A stretch of 64,000 bases of DNA from Canna indica (lineage: Eukaryota > Streptophyta > Magnoliopsida > Zingiberales > Cannaceae). Position 1 is the stretch's first letter. Every line of letters begins with the position of its first letter. Positions 47,994 to 59,850 of the stretch are shown one piece after another. The notes beneath the pieces are model-generated. The model ran no database searches and was not told the DNA's origin. It saw only the letters and a program-made list of their open reading frames with translations. Both the position numbers and the translations under genes were made by a program. The stretch lies in the NCBI GenBank assembly GCA_034359265.1, contig CP136891.1, positions 7,640,501 through 7,704,500 on the forward strand, written 5' to 3'.

Positions 47994-48912
47994 CTTAAAC
48001 TACTTTATATATAAAATTATTGGATACATAATATATACCGGTACATTATAGATTGTTTTATTTTTTAACCTTCTTTTTTTTTTCCCACACCCTTAATCCT
48101 AATTTTTTTTTCAACTATTCCTCTTTAGTTACAAGGAAAAAAATATTTATCGTGTATTTGAGAAATTGATGCATATGTTGAATAGGGCAAATAATTCAAC
48201 CCACAGAGATTAAACTTTATTGTTTGTGCTCAAACTTAATTTAATTTTATTATTTGGAGGGCGGTTCAAGCTTGCTAGGCCGTAAGTGGAGGATTTGTGC
48301 TTCATTGGCCAAGATCGTCTATATCTCTTGTTATTTACTAGTTTTATATTTGTTATTGTCATCTTTACTATCATACTTGTGATTTGTGCAAGACCTTAGT
48401 TAAGTTTTTATTGCATATTTTTACTGATCAGGTATAAATCCAAATGTATAACTACGATTAAGTGGTAGATTGATTGAAATCCCAATCAAGGTGCTTAGTT
48501 AGTGAATGCAGATTTGGTTAAAAATCAAGCCACTATAAATTATTTATTCTTTGCATTGTTGCTTATCAATTTATTCTACTTATAAATATATTGTCATTTA
48601 GATTCTTCACGGTACATTATGACTATGTAGCTTGATAACTTAGAGCGGTAAAATGATATATTAAGATTATTGTTAATTTGTTAAACTAATTGAGAAAATT
48701 CAAATAGTTTTTACTCTTGTATTTACAATCTTCTCGACGATCATGATCGCTCATTCTTCTCTACTCCTTGTGTAATACTTCGGGTTTTACTGTCATCGAT
48801 CTCTGCTTTATCTTCTTTTATTATCTTTTCAATAGCATCATTATATCCTATATCTTTCAAATTGTAATGGACTATTTCTCACTTTTAAGATGTTTATTAT
48901 AATATTAATTTA
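47994..48912. other. Intergenic, no gene recognised
   Basis: AT-rich spacer between the foldback element and the next MITE; nothing identifiable. Confidence 0.4.
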
Positions 48913-50215
48913 TAAGGTAAATTACATTGACCTCCATTGAGGTTCAGTGAAATTACACTGACCTCCCCTCTATTTGTCTAACAGTGTTAAACAGAGTTTG
49001 TTAATAATGTGATTTCTCTCTTATGCCATTCGCTGAAAAATCATTAAAAGACATCCATAAAATAATTGAATAAATATTTTAAAAATAAAATTATGAGATA
49101 AATTATTTTATTATTTAATGTTCTTCACGAAATTAATGTTGGTTGAATGTGAAAATTAAAATATTAAGTACTCATGACTGAAAATACGAGGGAATGAGAC
49201 TTAAATAACATAAGGGTATTTTTTATCATTTAAAATAAGTAAAAACGATAAATATTTTTAAAATGTCATTAGTACACTCCACTAATAATTTCCGTTAGTA
49301 TGGGAGGTCTGTGTAATCTTTTACAAAACTCAGGAGTCACAAGACAAAATTACAAATAGAGAGGAGGTTTGTCGCGCCCCGGCCCCGGGGCCCGCCACCG
49401 AGCGGCCCTGACCCGAGACGCGACGGTGACTCGAACACCAGCAGCGGAAGGAAAAGCCACGAATCATCATAAAATAAAATAACAACATAAAAATTCATAA
49501 TTACAATTCATAAGTCCGATCAAATACAAAATTTAATCAAATATAAAATAGATCTACAAATTACAGCTCCAAAATAACAATATCAATATCAAGAGTTATA
49601 AGACGACAAAGCAAACCAAAATATAAAAACAGCAGTCGTCATAAGAGCTTCATATCTACGACTGACTACTAGCTGTCTAAAAATTATCTACACATCAATC
49701 TACAAATCAATCGCTCACCCCTGCAAGTCTAAAGCAAAAACAACGGAGATCAGCGGGAGCTGAGTAGGAAAATCACAATATGATCAACAAGCATCAAGTG
49801 TCAACTCAATAATAAATAACAACATGGCCTAAGATGCAGTCAAAGACAATGAACACAATAAATTACTCATCACATACTCCTAAACAACATCAACTGGATC
49901 ATCGAGCGTGTGGACCATTGGGTAAAAATCCCGCACTCTACCACCTGCAGAGTGGCATCAATCGTCTGCTCCAACGATGATACGACTACCCCCACCAAGC
50001 AAGTAGCCCGTCAGATGTCGCATCCGACATCATCGCACCCGAAGGTGCCAAACATGCGACTAGTCAATATCATATATACCCTCTCCCATGCCTGGGGGGT
50101 ACCACACCGAAATGGTCATGGATCGAAGTCCTCTCCAAGGCCGTAGTCTCCAGATCGACAAAAACCATGCAACTCGACTCCAAGAGTGCAACAAGGTATA
50201 TCACAATATGATAGC

Positions 50216-50356
50216 AACAACTCCGAGTGATAACAACATGATAATGACAAAACATCACCATGATCAACAAACAACAATTCCAAGTGATAACAACATAAAC
50301 AACATGATAATAACATAACATCACCATGATCAACAAAACAACAACTCCAAGTGATT
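50216..50356. repeat. Imperfect direct repeats, ~57-68 bp spacing
   Basis: AACAA(C/T)TCC(G/A)AGTGAT recurs at 50216, 50273 and 50340, each followed by related ATCACCATGATCAACAA-type sequence. Inside solo LTR B. Confidence 0.65.
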
Positions 50357-50686
50357 ATGACATGATCAACAGCATAATAACATGCTCAACAAGTAAACAA
50401 CACCATGTATAACAACATGATACTATGCATATAATGACTAATCCGATGCACCAAAGGATTAATATAATATACTATGATCAAGAATAAACATCAATAAACA
50501 ACAATAAAATGCAACACATACAATTTCTCTACATGACATGTCCAACAATAATGTGCAACAGGAGTTCAATAAATTTCAGGAAGCAAAGCAAACAACGAAA
50601 GCAAGAGTATTTCCATAATTTATTTCCGACGATAAATCAACATCAGACAAGAGACGACAGACTTGCAGACTCAACCCATGCTCAAC

Positions 50687-50778
50687 CCACTCTCCAAACA
50701 CACATGCTCAATCCACTCTCCAAACACCTATGCTCAAGCCACTCTCCAAACACCCATACTCAACTCACTCTCCAAACC
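50687..50778. repeat. 26-bp minisatellite, about 3.5 copies
   Basis: Unit CCACTCTCCAAACACACATG plus six bases, repeated with single-base changes. Inside solo LTR B. Confidence 0.85.
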
Positions 50779-51999
50779 ACAATTATTTCACACCAATCAA
50801 TCAACTAAATTCTCAGACTAATAATTTAATATTATTTAAACACTTCGACAACCTCAACCACTAACCAACTGAAAGAACATCCTAACAATGTCATCTCGGA
50901 AAATTGACCCACCATCGCGTTCAGCACGCGAAAATGATCAAGATTACTATTCACTTCTACTTCAACCGACAACTCGGGGCCCACCAAATAAATTAATTTC
51001 AAACACAATTATCACTTACTAAACAACAATAAAATACTGAAAAATATAAAAATCATACCAAAGTATCTCCAATCTGAAATCCGACACCACCATCGCGTTC
51101 AGCACATGAAAATCTATAACTTTGGTATTCACCTTAACTCGATCCGACAACTCTACGATCAATTATAAAAATACCCTAATAATTCACAAATAAATCTAAT
51201 TTCATGTGATACAGCTCTCTTCTCTAAACACCTTATTTATTAAATTAAATAAACTCCTCCTCTCCCACTCGTCTCCCACTTGACCTCCCTCCCGACGTCG
51301 CCCCCTGCTCCGCTCGAACCCACGCCAGCCGGCCCTCCCGGCCTCGTCGGCCTCTCCCGCGGCTCCCAACGCCGGCGGGACCTGGGAGGTCGTGACGACC
51401 TCCCCTCTTCACCACTGATCACCCGCCCCTCTCCTCTCTCCCTCTCGGCCACCGTGACCCACACGCCATCAACTCCGCCTTCTCCTCAACCTCCAGCACC
51501 GACGGGACACCTTGGGAGGCCTCGATGACCTCCCTGCCCCTCTCCTCTTCCGGCCAGCCACCTAACCATCGTCGACAACCGATCTCACGATTCCCTCATC
51601 TTCTTCGATAGATTCGTCGGAAATAACAACGGAAGTGAAGCAACAAAGAATGGATGAGATCTCCTACCTCGATTTCGCGACTCCGGCGACGACGAGCTCC
51701 ACTAGCAACACGCGTGCCGACTCCTCCTTCGCCTGTTGGATCTCCTCCCTCCTCGCGCAGGCACCCTCTCTTTTTCTTCTCAGCCTCTCGCTCTCTCTCA
51801 CAACTTCCCTCTTTTAAAACTCCTCAACATCACCTCTCCCTCACTGCCACTTGCCATTGCCACCACCCACTTCTACGGCCAATCCTTCTCAACTCCACAT
51901 TAATTAGGTTGACTTTTAATATATATATTTTAAACCCGATCATAATAAGGTTAGTATAATTTGACTGAATCTTAGAGGAGATCAATGTAATTTATCCTA

Positions 52000-52984
52000 A
52001 TTTATATTATAACCATTGTTAAAATCTCATTCACCCATACTACACATAGGGGTTTTTTTCCAATAAAATAATCCTTATAGTTTGAGACTCGGTAACGACA
52101 TCACAAATTCCGTAAGTATTCAAAGGATCGATGAAAATATAAATTTGTTAAGAAAATTAATGTATACATATCTAAACGCTAAAATTTTATAGATTTGAGT
52201 ATGAATTTTTTATCTTATGTGACGGTACTATTGGAAATTCTATGACCATCTATTGATGAGTTTTACAAAAGTAATTTAATCCCAACTAATTTTCTATAAT
52301 TGCTAAAAGATGAAATCTAATCTTATCATTGCTTTCATATTGAAGATGATAACTTGTTTAGCTAATGATGATACTTTTGTCTTATTTGTACAAGATAGTA
52401 GTTTATTTTAATAAATTTCTAATGTGTATTTATTTTTATTATTCATTTATTCATCGCTTTATTATATTCAAACTATATAATTAATAATTCTAAGGATATT
52501 AAGAAATAAAATAATGTTATCTTCTCTTCTCTTTTTCTTTTTTCCCTTCCTTTCTCTCAATTGCTTTTTCTCTCTTTTTTCCCTAAATTTTTTGTACATA
52601 AATATGTCCTCTTTAATATTTTCTAATAGATAAAAATTTGAATCAAGTTATGTATTCTTTTATATTATGAAAATTATAAATGAATGTTGCTATATTAGTT
52701 CTAATAAAATAACTTTTTTTTTTGCGCGCGCTCTATATATATATATATATATATATATAATAAATTAATGCCAATTTGGTTTTTTTTTTGTCAATTATAC
52801 TGAATAGCTATTAATATTAAATTATGTTTTATAATTTATTTATATTACGGTGGAGCCAAAGAAAAATAATACTTATACAAATTGGGATAACATTATAATT
52901 CTAATAAACATAGTGATAAGGTAGGGATGATTGATTAAAATATTATCATATTTTCAACTAGATTTGATACACAAAATATGACAC
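52000..52984. other. Intergenic, no gene recognised
   Basis: AT-rich; a (TA)n run of about 12 units lies at 52735-52759. Nothing coding. Confidence 0.4.
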
Positions 52985-52992
52985 CATACAAC

Positions 52993-53345
52993 TAGGGGTG
53001 CAAGTTAGCCGAGCAGCTCATGAGCTACTCGAGATCAACTCGAACTCGACCCGATCTTATTGAGCTCGAGCTAACCAATACTTGGCTCGCGAGCCGAATC
53101 GAGCTTATATATAATTATATAAATATTAATATTTTAGACCGGTCGATCATAAACTCGAGTCGAGTCAAGCTTAATCGAGCTCGATTAAGTTTGAGAAAAA
53201 TAAACAAGCTTAAACGAGTCGAACTCGAGTTGCTTAAGTATAACTCAAGCCGAGCTCAAGCCTAGAGATTGAAGCTCGACATTACTCAAACGAGCTGAGC
53301 TTGTGCACATGCAATCTCGGCTCGGCTCGACTCAATTACACCCTA
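52993..53345. mobile_element. hAT-type MITE with perfect 8-bp target duplication
   Basis: 353 bp. Ends TAGGGGTGCAAGTTAGCCGA and TCGACTCAATTACACCCTA are inverted copies with a few mismatches. It is flanked by CATACAAC at 52985-52992 and 53346-53353, identical on both sides. The inside is dense in GAGCTCGAG/CTCGAGC words. The 8-bp duplication and TAGGG ends fit hAT. No coding capacity. Confidence 0.92.
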
Positions 53346-53353
53346 CATACAAC

Positions 53354-53898
53354 TAACCTACATATGTTATAAATCATATTATATTACAAACATATTGTGT
53401 TGGTCAATGTTTTGACCAAAGTAAATATATTTACACAAATTCAAATCCCTTATCTTCATGTTTTAGTGCAAATAGATGGTGTAGATTTGTGGCAATCATA
53501 ATCATTGATAACTCCAAGTCAAATACATTATTTGTGGAAGGTTTAGTGGTGAATGCAAGCGGCAGTCTGAGTCACATTAATTGGGGATGTATAGTGGCCT
53601 AGTGGGCATGAACTTTATTCTAGTAAATCGATTGATCAATGAATGATCATAAACCTAACTGCATTTTCCTAACAATTGTTACTTAAAGTTATTATTCTTT
53701 TACACTTTAAAGTCTTCTCTTGTGGAATAGCAACTCTCCCTCTCTCTCTCCCCCCCTCTCTCTCTCTTTCTCTCTCTCTCCACTGGATGTATTCAATGCA
53801 TACTAAATAAACTAAAATCCATACTAAATCAAACAAAAACAATAAATTACCCCTTTATATCAATATATAATTGGTGGTCCATAAGTAGGTCTCTTTCA
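53354..53898. other. Short spacer with a CT-rich run
   Basis: A CT-rich microsatellite with an interrupting C-run lies at about 53731-53780. No gene seen. Confidence 0.5.
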
Positions 53899-53906
53899 TA
53901 TAGAGA

Positions 53907-54337
53907 TAGGGGTGTCCAATATTCGGTTCACACCAAATCAAATTAAAAAATTCGGTTTGATTCGATTTCAACGATTGCAGGCTCGGTTCTTAACCCGAAC
54001 CGAACCCGAATTTTGGATTTCGATTCGGATTCGGTTCCTGAAATTCGGGAATCGACCTGAACCGTAAATCGAATAATTAAAAAATAATATATATATATAT
54101 AATTTTTAACTCATGTAATTAAATAAGTATTAGGAAATAATTTTTAATTTTTAACCGAATTAATTAAAATTTTGATTTTCAGGTTGGAAACCGAACCGAA
54201 TCGAATAATTTCGGTTCGGATTAGATCGATTTAGGCATATTTCGGTTCGGATTTGGATTAGAATTTTGGTATAAAAAAAATTAATTTGGTTAATTTTAAT
54301 TCGATTCGATTCGAATTGAACCGAATGGACAACCCTA
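53907..54337. mobile_element. hAT-type MITE, GGTTCGGATT-rich
   Basis: 431 bp. Ends TAGGGGTGTCCAATATTCGG and CCGAATGGACAACCCTA are inverted copies with a 2-bp offset. Flanks TATAGAGA (53899-53906) and TAGAGAGA (54338-54345) differ at one base and are read as the 8-bp target duplication. The inside repeats TTCGGTTCGGATT-like words. Confidence 0.85.
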
Positions 54338-54520
54338 TAGAGAGATCCACTCAAAACTTACTCCACATTTTCCACAACAAAAAATACCAACCATGACTAC
54401 CTAACTAATTCATATCCTCCAAACAAGAAAATTGTCTCATGTTTCAGCACAGCCCCAAACTCACTCAACCTCCAAAATTTCTACATCAGTTGACCTAATA
54501 AGGCCAGATTAAGAGGTTTT

Positions 54521-56413
54521 ATGAAACAACTCAAATGGGTGGTTGTGGCCTCTCTTCTTATATACATTGCCCCTCAACACTCAGCTTCCATGCCCATGGC
54601 TTTTTCCATCTCCTCCATGCCAAAGCTCCCCTGCAACATGGAGTGGACTGTCATCCAGAAGAAGGTTGGGCCACTGCTGTGGGTTCTGGTTATCTCCACC
54701 ATCCTTGTCCTCTTCATCATGTACTCCTCTGATGGCTTCAACCAGAGCACTCTCATTTCTGCTGCTGCTGCCAACAATAGTTTGACAGAGCTGGTGCAGA
54801 GTCCCTCTGATAAAGAAGCTGCAGCTGATGCCAGTGGATTGCTTCAACAGAGCAGTACTTCTCTCCCTGATAGCAACAGTAGTCTCATAGTGATAGCACA
54901 AGGCCTAGTTGATCCAAATGCTTCTTCCTCCCCAGTTCAGCTTTCCACTGGTAACTGCAGTGCTCATTGTTATTGTTAATGCATGGTGATTCTAGTGATT
55001 GTTGGGGATTTTCCACTGGTAACTGCAGTGCTCATTGTTTAGGATCAATTTGGGTCAATGTGTGTTTTCAATGGATACAGAGCTAAAGTCAACTTCCAAA
55101 AATAAAATGCAAGCCCCATGACCCTACCCCAACCAAAAACAAAACTTGAATTTTTGGGTTATCATCCCTTCTAAATTCGCTAAGCTTGATCAGTAAGGAA
55201 GGTTAAGAGAATGTATAAACTAAGTTTTTTCTGAGATGAGTGGTTTAACATGTATTTTCATTGACGCAGGTGAGATTGAAGAGATATGCGACGTATCGCA
55301 GGGGAAGTGGGCGAAGGAGCCCCGAGGACCAACATACACCAACTTGACATGCCCAATGTTGAGAGATATAAAGAATTGTGGCAAGTATGGCAAGGATCAA
55401 AACTACTTGTACTGGAGATGGCAGCCAAATGGCTGTGACTTGCCGAGGTTTGAGCCGGAGACATTTCTCAACATTGTTCGGGGGAAGAAGATGGCCATCA
55501 TTGGGGACTCGCTGGCTCGCGATCACTTCGAGTCTCTATTATGTCTCTTGTCTCAGGTAATTGTTCCGATTTGTTTCTCTTTTATAGGTGGTATGATAAT
55601 TGATTTGAACATGAATCTAACAATCAATATGCATACCTGTCTCAGGCAGACATTCCAACAAACACCTTCCGGGACTCCATCGACAAGTTTCTCACATGGC
55701 ACTTCCCAAAGCACAACTTCACTCTCATGGTACTGTGGTCAGGGTACATCGTCGAGGCATCGCCCCGCATCGTGAACGGAACCGCCTCCTCCTCCTTCGA
55801 CCTTCACCTGGACAAGGTGAGCAAGGACTGGGCAGACAAGCTCCCCGGCGCCGACTACGCCATCCTCTCCGGCGGCAACTGGTTCTTCCGAAAACTCCAC
55901 CTGTACGAGGGCGGCGAACTCATCGGCTGCGTCGGCTGCTGGGAGCCAAACGTGACCCGCCTCAGCGCCGCATACGCCATCACGAGGGCGCAAAGAACGG
56001 CCCTCGAGTTCATAAGCAGCTGCAGGGAGTGCGAAGGGCTCGTGGCCTTGTTGAGGACCTACACGCCCTCGCACTTCGAGAACGGCTCATGGTTCAGCGG
56101 CGGGTACTGCAACAAGACTCGGCCATTGGATGAGAGTGACGTAAGCATGGATGACGTTGCTTGGGAGATCAGGAAGATGCAGAGGGAGGAGCTTATGAGG
56201 GTGAGGAGGGAGAAGGAGAGCGGGGTGAGGATTAGGTTCGGGGTGTTGGATATCACCAAGGCCATGATGCTGAGGGCTGATGGTCATCCAGGGGAACACT
56301 GGTCCAAGTATGAGGGGAGGGTGAATGACTGCTTGCACTGGTGCTTGCCTGGGCCTGTGGATATGTGGAGTGAGCTGTTGCTAGCAACTCTTAGCAAGAA
56401 TTCTCTGCTTTGA
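54521..56413 (+). CDS. TBL-family polysaccharide O-acetyltransferase
   Basis: Golgi type II membrane protein of the trichome-birefringence-like family, which acetylates cell-wall polysaccharides. Three exons, 54521-54950, 55270-55556 and 55646-56413, GT-AG and in phase, give 494 residues. A membrane segment spans 50-68, then a Ser/Asn-rich stem. The TBL domain starts at CDVSQGKW (150), followed by YTNLTCPMLRDIKNCGKYG and YWRWQPNGCDLPRF. The PMR5N/PC-esterase domain carries AIIGDSLARD with the GDS serine at 224 and, near the C-terminus, DCLHWCLPGPVDMW with the DxxH pair D467/H470. The sequence most recalls the TBL19-27 group, some of which act on xyloglucan; the substrate here is not known. 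The start may be M1, M24 (54590) or M40; M24 places the membrane segment nearer the N-terminus. The exon 1 donor is duplicated 68 bp downstream. Confidence 0.93.
54943..55040 (+). repeat. 30-bp direct repeat covering the exon 1 splice donor
   Basis: TTTCCACTG|GTAACTGCAG and the next ten bases occur at 54942-54971 and again identically about 68 bp downstream, so the intron contains a second copy of the donor (GT at 55019-55020). Use of the second donor would add an in-frame stop. Confidence 0.9.
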
Positions 56414-56778
56414 TGCTTTTGTTACAATTCTCAATTTAATTTATAGATTTTGTATCAAAACAATTTAATTATAAATTAAATTCAACGGAGTCAATCTTAT
56501 CTTTATGTCTTTCCTAAGACCATCAGTTTCTACTTTCTGCATCAAATGTCCCTGTAGGTGCAGGCTATCTGAATCTTTTTGCAACAACTTTCAAATGATT
56601 CCACTTTCTTCAAAAAAGTGATTCATTTTATTAAAGATATAAAAGTGTAGGTTATCAAGACACAACATAGCCAATATTCACATGTTCTGTTACAATGTTT
56701 GTGGTAACTCAAAGTCTCCAACAATGAGTTTGTCATACAAAAACCTTATCAGGGTTCTTCCAAAACATGCTGTATACA
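56414..56778. other. Convergent 3' ends of the TBL and kinase genes
   Basis: The two stop codons are 365 bp apart on opposite strands. TTTATT at 56627-56632 reads AATAAA on the minus strand and may end the kinase transcript. The 3' UTRs may overlap. Confidence 0.55.
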
Positions 56779-59007
56779 TCATACTCTCATATTGGCACAG
56801 ATGATGAGTTGGAGTTCCTTCACGCACTCTGCCATGGATGGTCTCCCACTGCTTTCCATGCGGACGCAGCGCGAAGCAAGGCTTGCAAACATGGAAATGG
56901 AACCCATGGTGTATGAGCTTTTCGCCATGTCAGGATCAACAACTTTGCGCAGCTTCTTTCGGTCGTTTAGCAGGTTCCGAACCTGCAACATAACATCTTT
57001 GATGAGATCTAAGGAGCTCACTAAGCTAACATGTTGCAGCAAAAGTCTCGTAGTACCTGTAACAAAAGGTTTTGATCTGCAGGACCCTGGTTCAGTTCTA
57101 CTGCTCTACGGCCGGTCAAAAGCTCGAGCAGAACAACTCCATAGGCATAAACATCGCTGTGTAGGGTGAGTTTCCCTGTCTGTGAAAGTGCATGTAGATT
57201 AAAATTTCTATTGAAACAAAGGTCAGTACTCAGTAGGAGATTGCAGCAAAAGTTAGTATCTTAGCATCAAATACATATCATGCTTATGAAACCCCTAATA
57301 GCCAATAGTTTGGCTCCAAACTGAATTGACCCCAGTGAACCAGCTGATTGAGCTTTTAGTTTACAGGGTCCTGACCAGTTTTTTCATTGACTTGATCGGT
57401 TTAGCTGGGAGAGTTTCGTAGACTACTTGTAGTCCTCAAGATATCCATGACATCTTTGCAGTATCCACTCAAATATACGAGTAAAAGACTCAATTATTGA
57501 TCTCCCTCACCATTACCAGCTGCTTGTGCCTATTCCAGTCATAACTCTATTGCTTTGGCTTGTTTAATTTTGTTTCTTGGTACTTTATACTGATAATTTA
57601 ACATATTTATCTTATATTGTCGATAACTTTAGTGTGTTTTTTCAATAAACACATGGCTGAAACAATTGTTTGACGAGCCATCCAAAGACCTAGGGCTAGG
57701 TTTTGGTATGCCTAATCCAGTTTTCATAACTTTGAGAAGTACAATTCATGTAGAAAGCCAAGAGGAAATAGATCCATACCGATGCATATTCAGGATCGAA
57801 GTAGCCAAAAGTACCAAGGAGCTTTGAAGTTGCATATATATCCTCACCATTGGGCATTAACTTAGCAAGGCCAAAATCCGAAATCTGAGGAAATTCAGAC
57901 ATGGTTACAGTTATGCTAAGCAAAAAGAAGCACCAAAAGTATTGCTTGCCTCATAATTTACCTCTTCATTACCTTGGCCTCAAGATTTTCGTTCAAGAGA
58001 ACATTGGTTGATTTGAAATCTCTGTGCACAACAGGAATACCAACAGCTGAACTGGAATGGAGATATGCCAGAGCCCTTGCTGCTCCAAGTGCCACTTTTA
58101 GCCTCAAAGGCCAATCCATCTTTGCTTCCCTAATTCCTGAATAAAGCAGTAAGAAACTTGATTGTTGTCTATAGGCCATGCATTAAAATTACAGTTGAAG
58201 TTAATGAAACCAACCATTCAGGTAATCTTGGAGGTTTCCATTTGGCATGTACTCATAGACAAGAAATCTATCCTTTCCGTCAGCACAGTATCCAATCAGT
58301 GTTACTAAGTTGGGATGTTCCAACCTGCTCAAGATGTCAACTTCGACTCGGAACTCGCGCTCGCCATCGACTTGTCTACAGGGAGGTAAATCCATTTTCT
58401 TGATTGCAACAACCTTTAAATTGCCAGAATTCAGAATCAGAAAATACATTATTAGCAATTGCGAGAGATTTCTCTTGTAAGCCAAGTTGCTGAGAATGAC
58501 GGTAAAAGCCAAGTAATTCTCCCCTCTTTGTTAAATCAACAGATCGAATGTAACTTAAAAACCAACCAAATAATAATCATCAACAAATCCTAAACCAAGA
58601 AGGATTTTAATACATGATAAGCAAAGAATAATCATCAGAAACAAAATGAGTTAGTCATAAACCTCTCCATTTTTTAGAGTTCCCTTGTACACCCGGCCAA
58701 ATCCTCCTTTACCGAGCAAGTTTTCTTCGCCAAACGAAGATGTTGCCTCCTCCATTTCCTTGAGAGTGAAAACAGATGAGCTGTTGCGCCTTTTATATGA
58801 AGGTTTTTGCCCTTTAAGCTGCCAATCATCAAGAGGCTTATATACCCCTGTCAAGAAATTTTGTCAAGAGAAAAGAAAAGGTTTATTTCCTTCTGTTTAG
58901 AAAAAAATCTCCAACACAATGGACAATATTCACATACAAGGGTCCATATGATCATGAGATTTGCTTCTTCTCCTCTTGTTCCATGCTGAAACAATGTTGA
59001 AAGGCAT
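56779..59007 (-). CDS. Receptor-like cytoplasmic kinase, PBL28-like
   Basis: Ser/Thr protein kinase without an ectodomain (RLCK-VII-like). Seven exons: 59007-58938, 58847-58663, 58413-58215, 58136-57973, 57884-57780, 57179-57057 and 56982-56779; all borders GT-AG and in phase, giving 349 residues. After a basic N-terminus ([17 protein letters not shown]) comes [14 protein letters not shown], then the Gly loop GKGGFG (69-74), catalytic Lys in VVAIKK (K90), the catalytic loop HRDFKSTN (D191, an RD kinase), DFG (209-211), and [13 protein letters not shown] with the APE-equivalent region. The order and wording match Arabidopsis At1g24030 (PBL28) throughout, including CVKELQLII near the end. The first exon was recovered from a 70-bp segment too short to stand out alone. 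No N-terminal MG myristoylation site. A 5' UTR intron is likely, as TTTTGATCAG precedes the ATG exon. Confidence 0.94.
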
Positions 59008-59850
59008 ATTCACCCTCAAAGGAGCTGATCAAAATGAAAAAATAAATGATTATTGATGCCAAGAAATTAAAAATCCGCATCATCATCTAAGAAAGCAGTA
59101 AATGCATCATCCGAGCGCGAGTATCTTCCCTTTGATAAAACTACCCAATAAAGAAATATAATACAAAGAAGAAAATATGTTACAGTAGTGATGACAATTA
59201 TGCAAGAATAATACCAATATAGTTCAAAACTAAACCATGTTATGAACAAAAAATGCCAATTCTATAAATAAAGACAAAGAAAAATGGTATCCACTTAAGC
59301 TAAAGAACAAAAGAGGTTGATGATCAAAATGATGACAAACGCAAACACCTTCTCTGCAATGGACCACGCACCTCAGATGGCAGAAGCAGGAGGCATCCAC
59401 TTTGGGAGAGAAAGCTGCAATTTCTTGAGGGGCGAAGCAGGAGGAAGGAGGAAAGGAGATGCATACATATGGGGAGAAAGCTGACGCAGAGTGACACTGG
59501 GAGAAGGAAGGAAGAAAGGGACAGGGGGAGACTCACTTGGGAGTTAAGTATGATAGGGTAAGTAAGGGTTGGAGAGCAAACTACCGCCTAAGTACAATTC
59601 AAGCAAAAGGAGTAAAGAAAAGAGAAGGGAAAGGATGCGAGGAAAGCAAAGAGGACGTGTGGAATAAGCAAAGATAAAGGAGTGCTGAGGAAAGAGAAGG
59701 GGGAAGAAGAATTGGCGGGGCTGGCGTTGTGGCGGGAATGAATGATGCAGGCGTTTGACCATCTGTGAAGGGTTTGGAGGACCTCCTGGTGGTGATGAAA
59801 AGCTGGTGAGAGGAAGCTTTCACTCACTCACCTCCATTTCTCACTCTTAC
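59008..59850 (-). other. 5' flank of the kinase gene, probable leader and promoter
   Basis: Contains a CT-rich minus-strand stretch (59350-59800) typical of plant leaders, and a minus-strand frame at 59067-59249 encoding a 60-residue peptide with a membrane-like segment and an acidic tail. Whether that frame is translated is unknown. Confidence 0.4.

Larger units (their letters stand above)
49370..51947 (+). mobile_element. Solo LTR B of the same family as 42827-44816
   Basis: 2578 bp, begins TGTCGCGCCCCGG and ends CATAATA (copy A ends CATAACA), flanked by the 5-bp target duplication AGGTT at 49365-49369 and 51948-51952. It is homologous to the reverse complement of solo LTR A over several blocks. 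It contains a 26-bp minisatellite, a spaced direct repeat near 50216-50356, and a GC-rich block at 51250-51830 whose ORFs have no recognisable family. No retroelement internal region. Confidence 0.8.
48913..51999. mobile_element. MITE with ~64-bp inverted ends, split by solo LTR B
   Basis: The left end (GGTAAATTACATTGACCTCC...) and the right end (GGAGATCAATGTAATTTATCC) are inverted copies over about 64 bp once the inserted LTR is removed; without the insert the element is about 504 bp. Flanking ATTTA occurs on both sides and may be the target duplication. The right inverted repeat is cut by the LTR, so the MITE is older. Superfamily unclear. Confidence 0.75.

Noticed and set aside
50687..50778. 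CRISPR-like array
   Set aside because: Units are contiguous 26-bp tandem repeats without unique spacers, in a plant LTR.
51280..51959. Pro/Ser-rich ORFs
   Set aside because: Lie in the GC-rich part of solo LTR B with low-complexity composition.
55739..56074. Minus-strand 111-residue ORF
   Set aside because: Shadow of the GC-rich third exon of the TBL gene, whose frame carries the known motifs.
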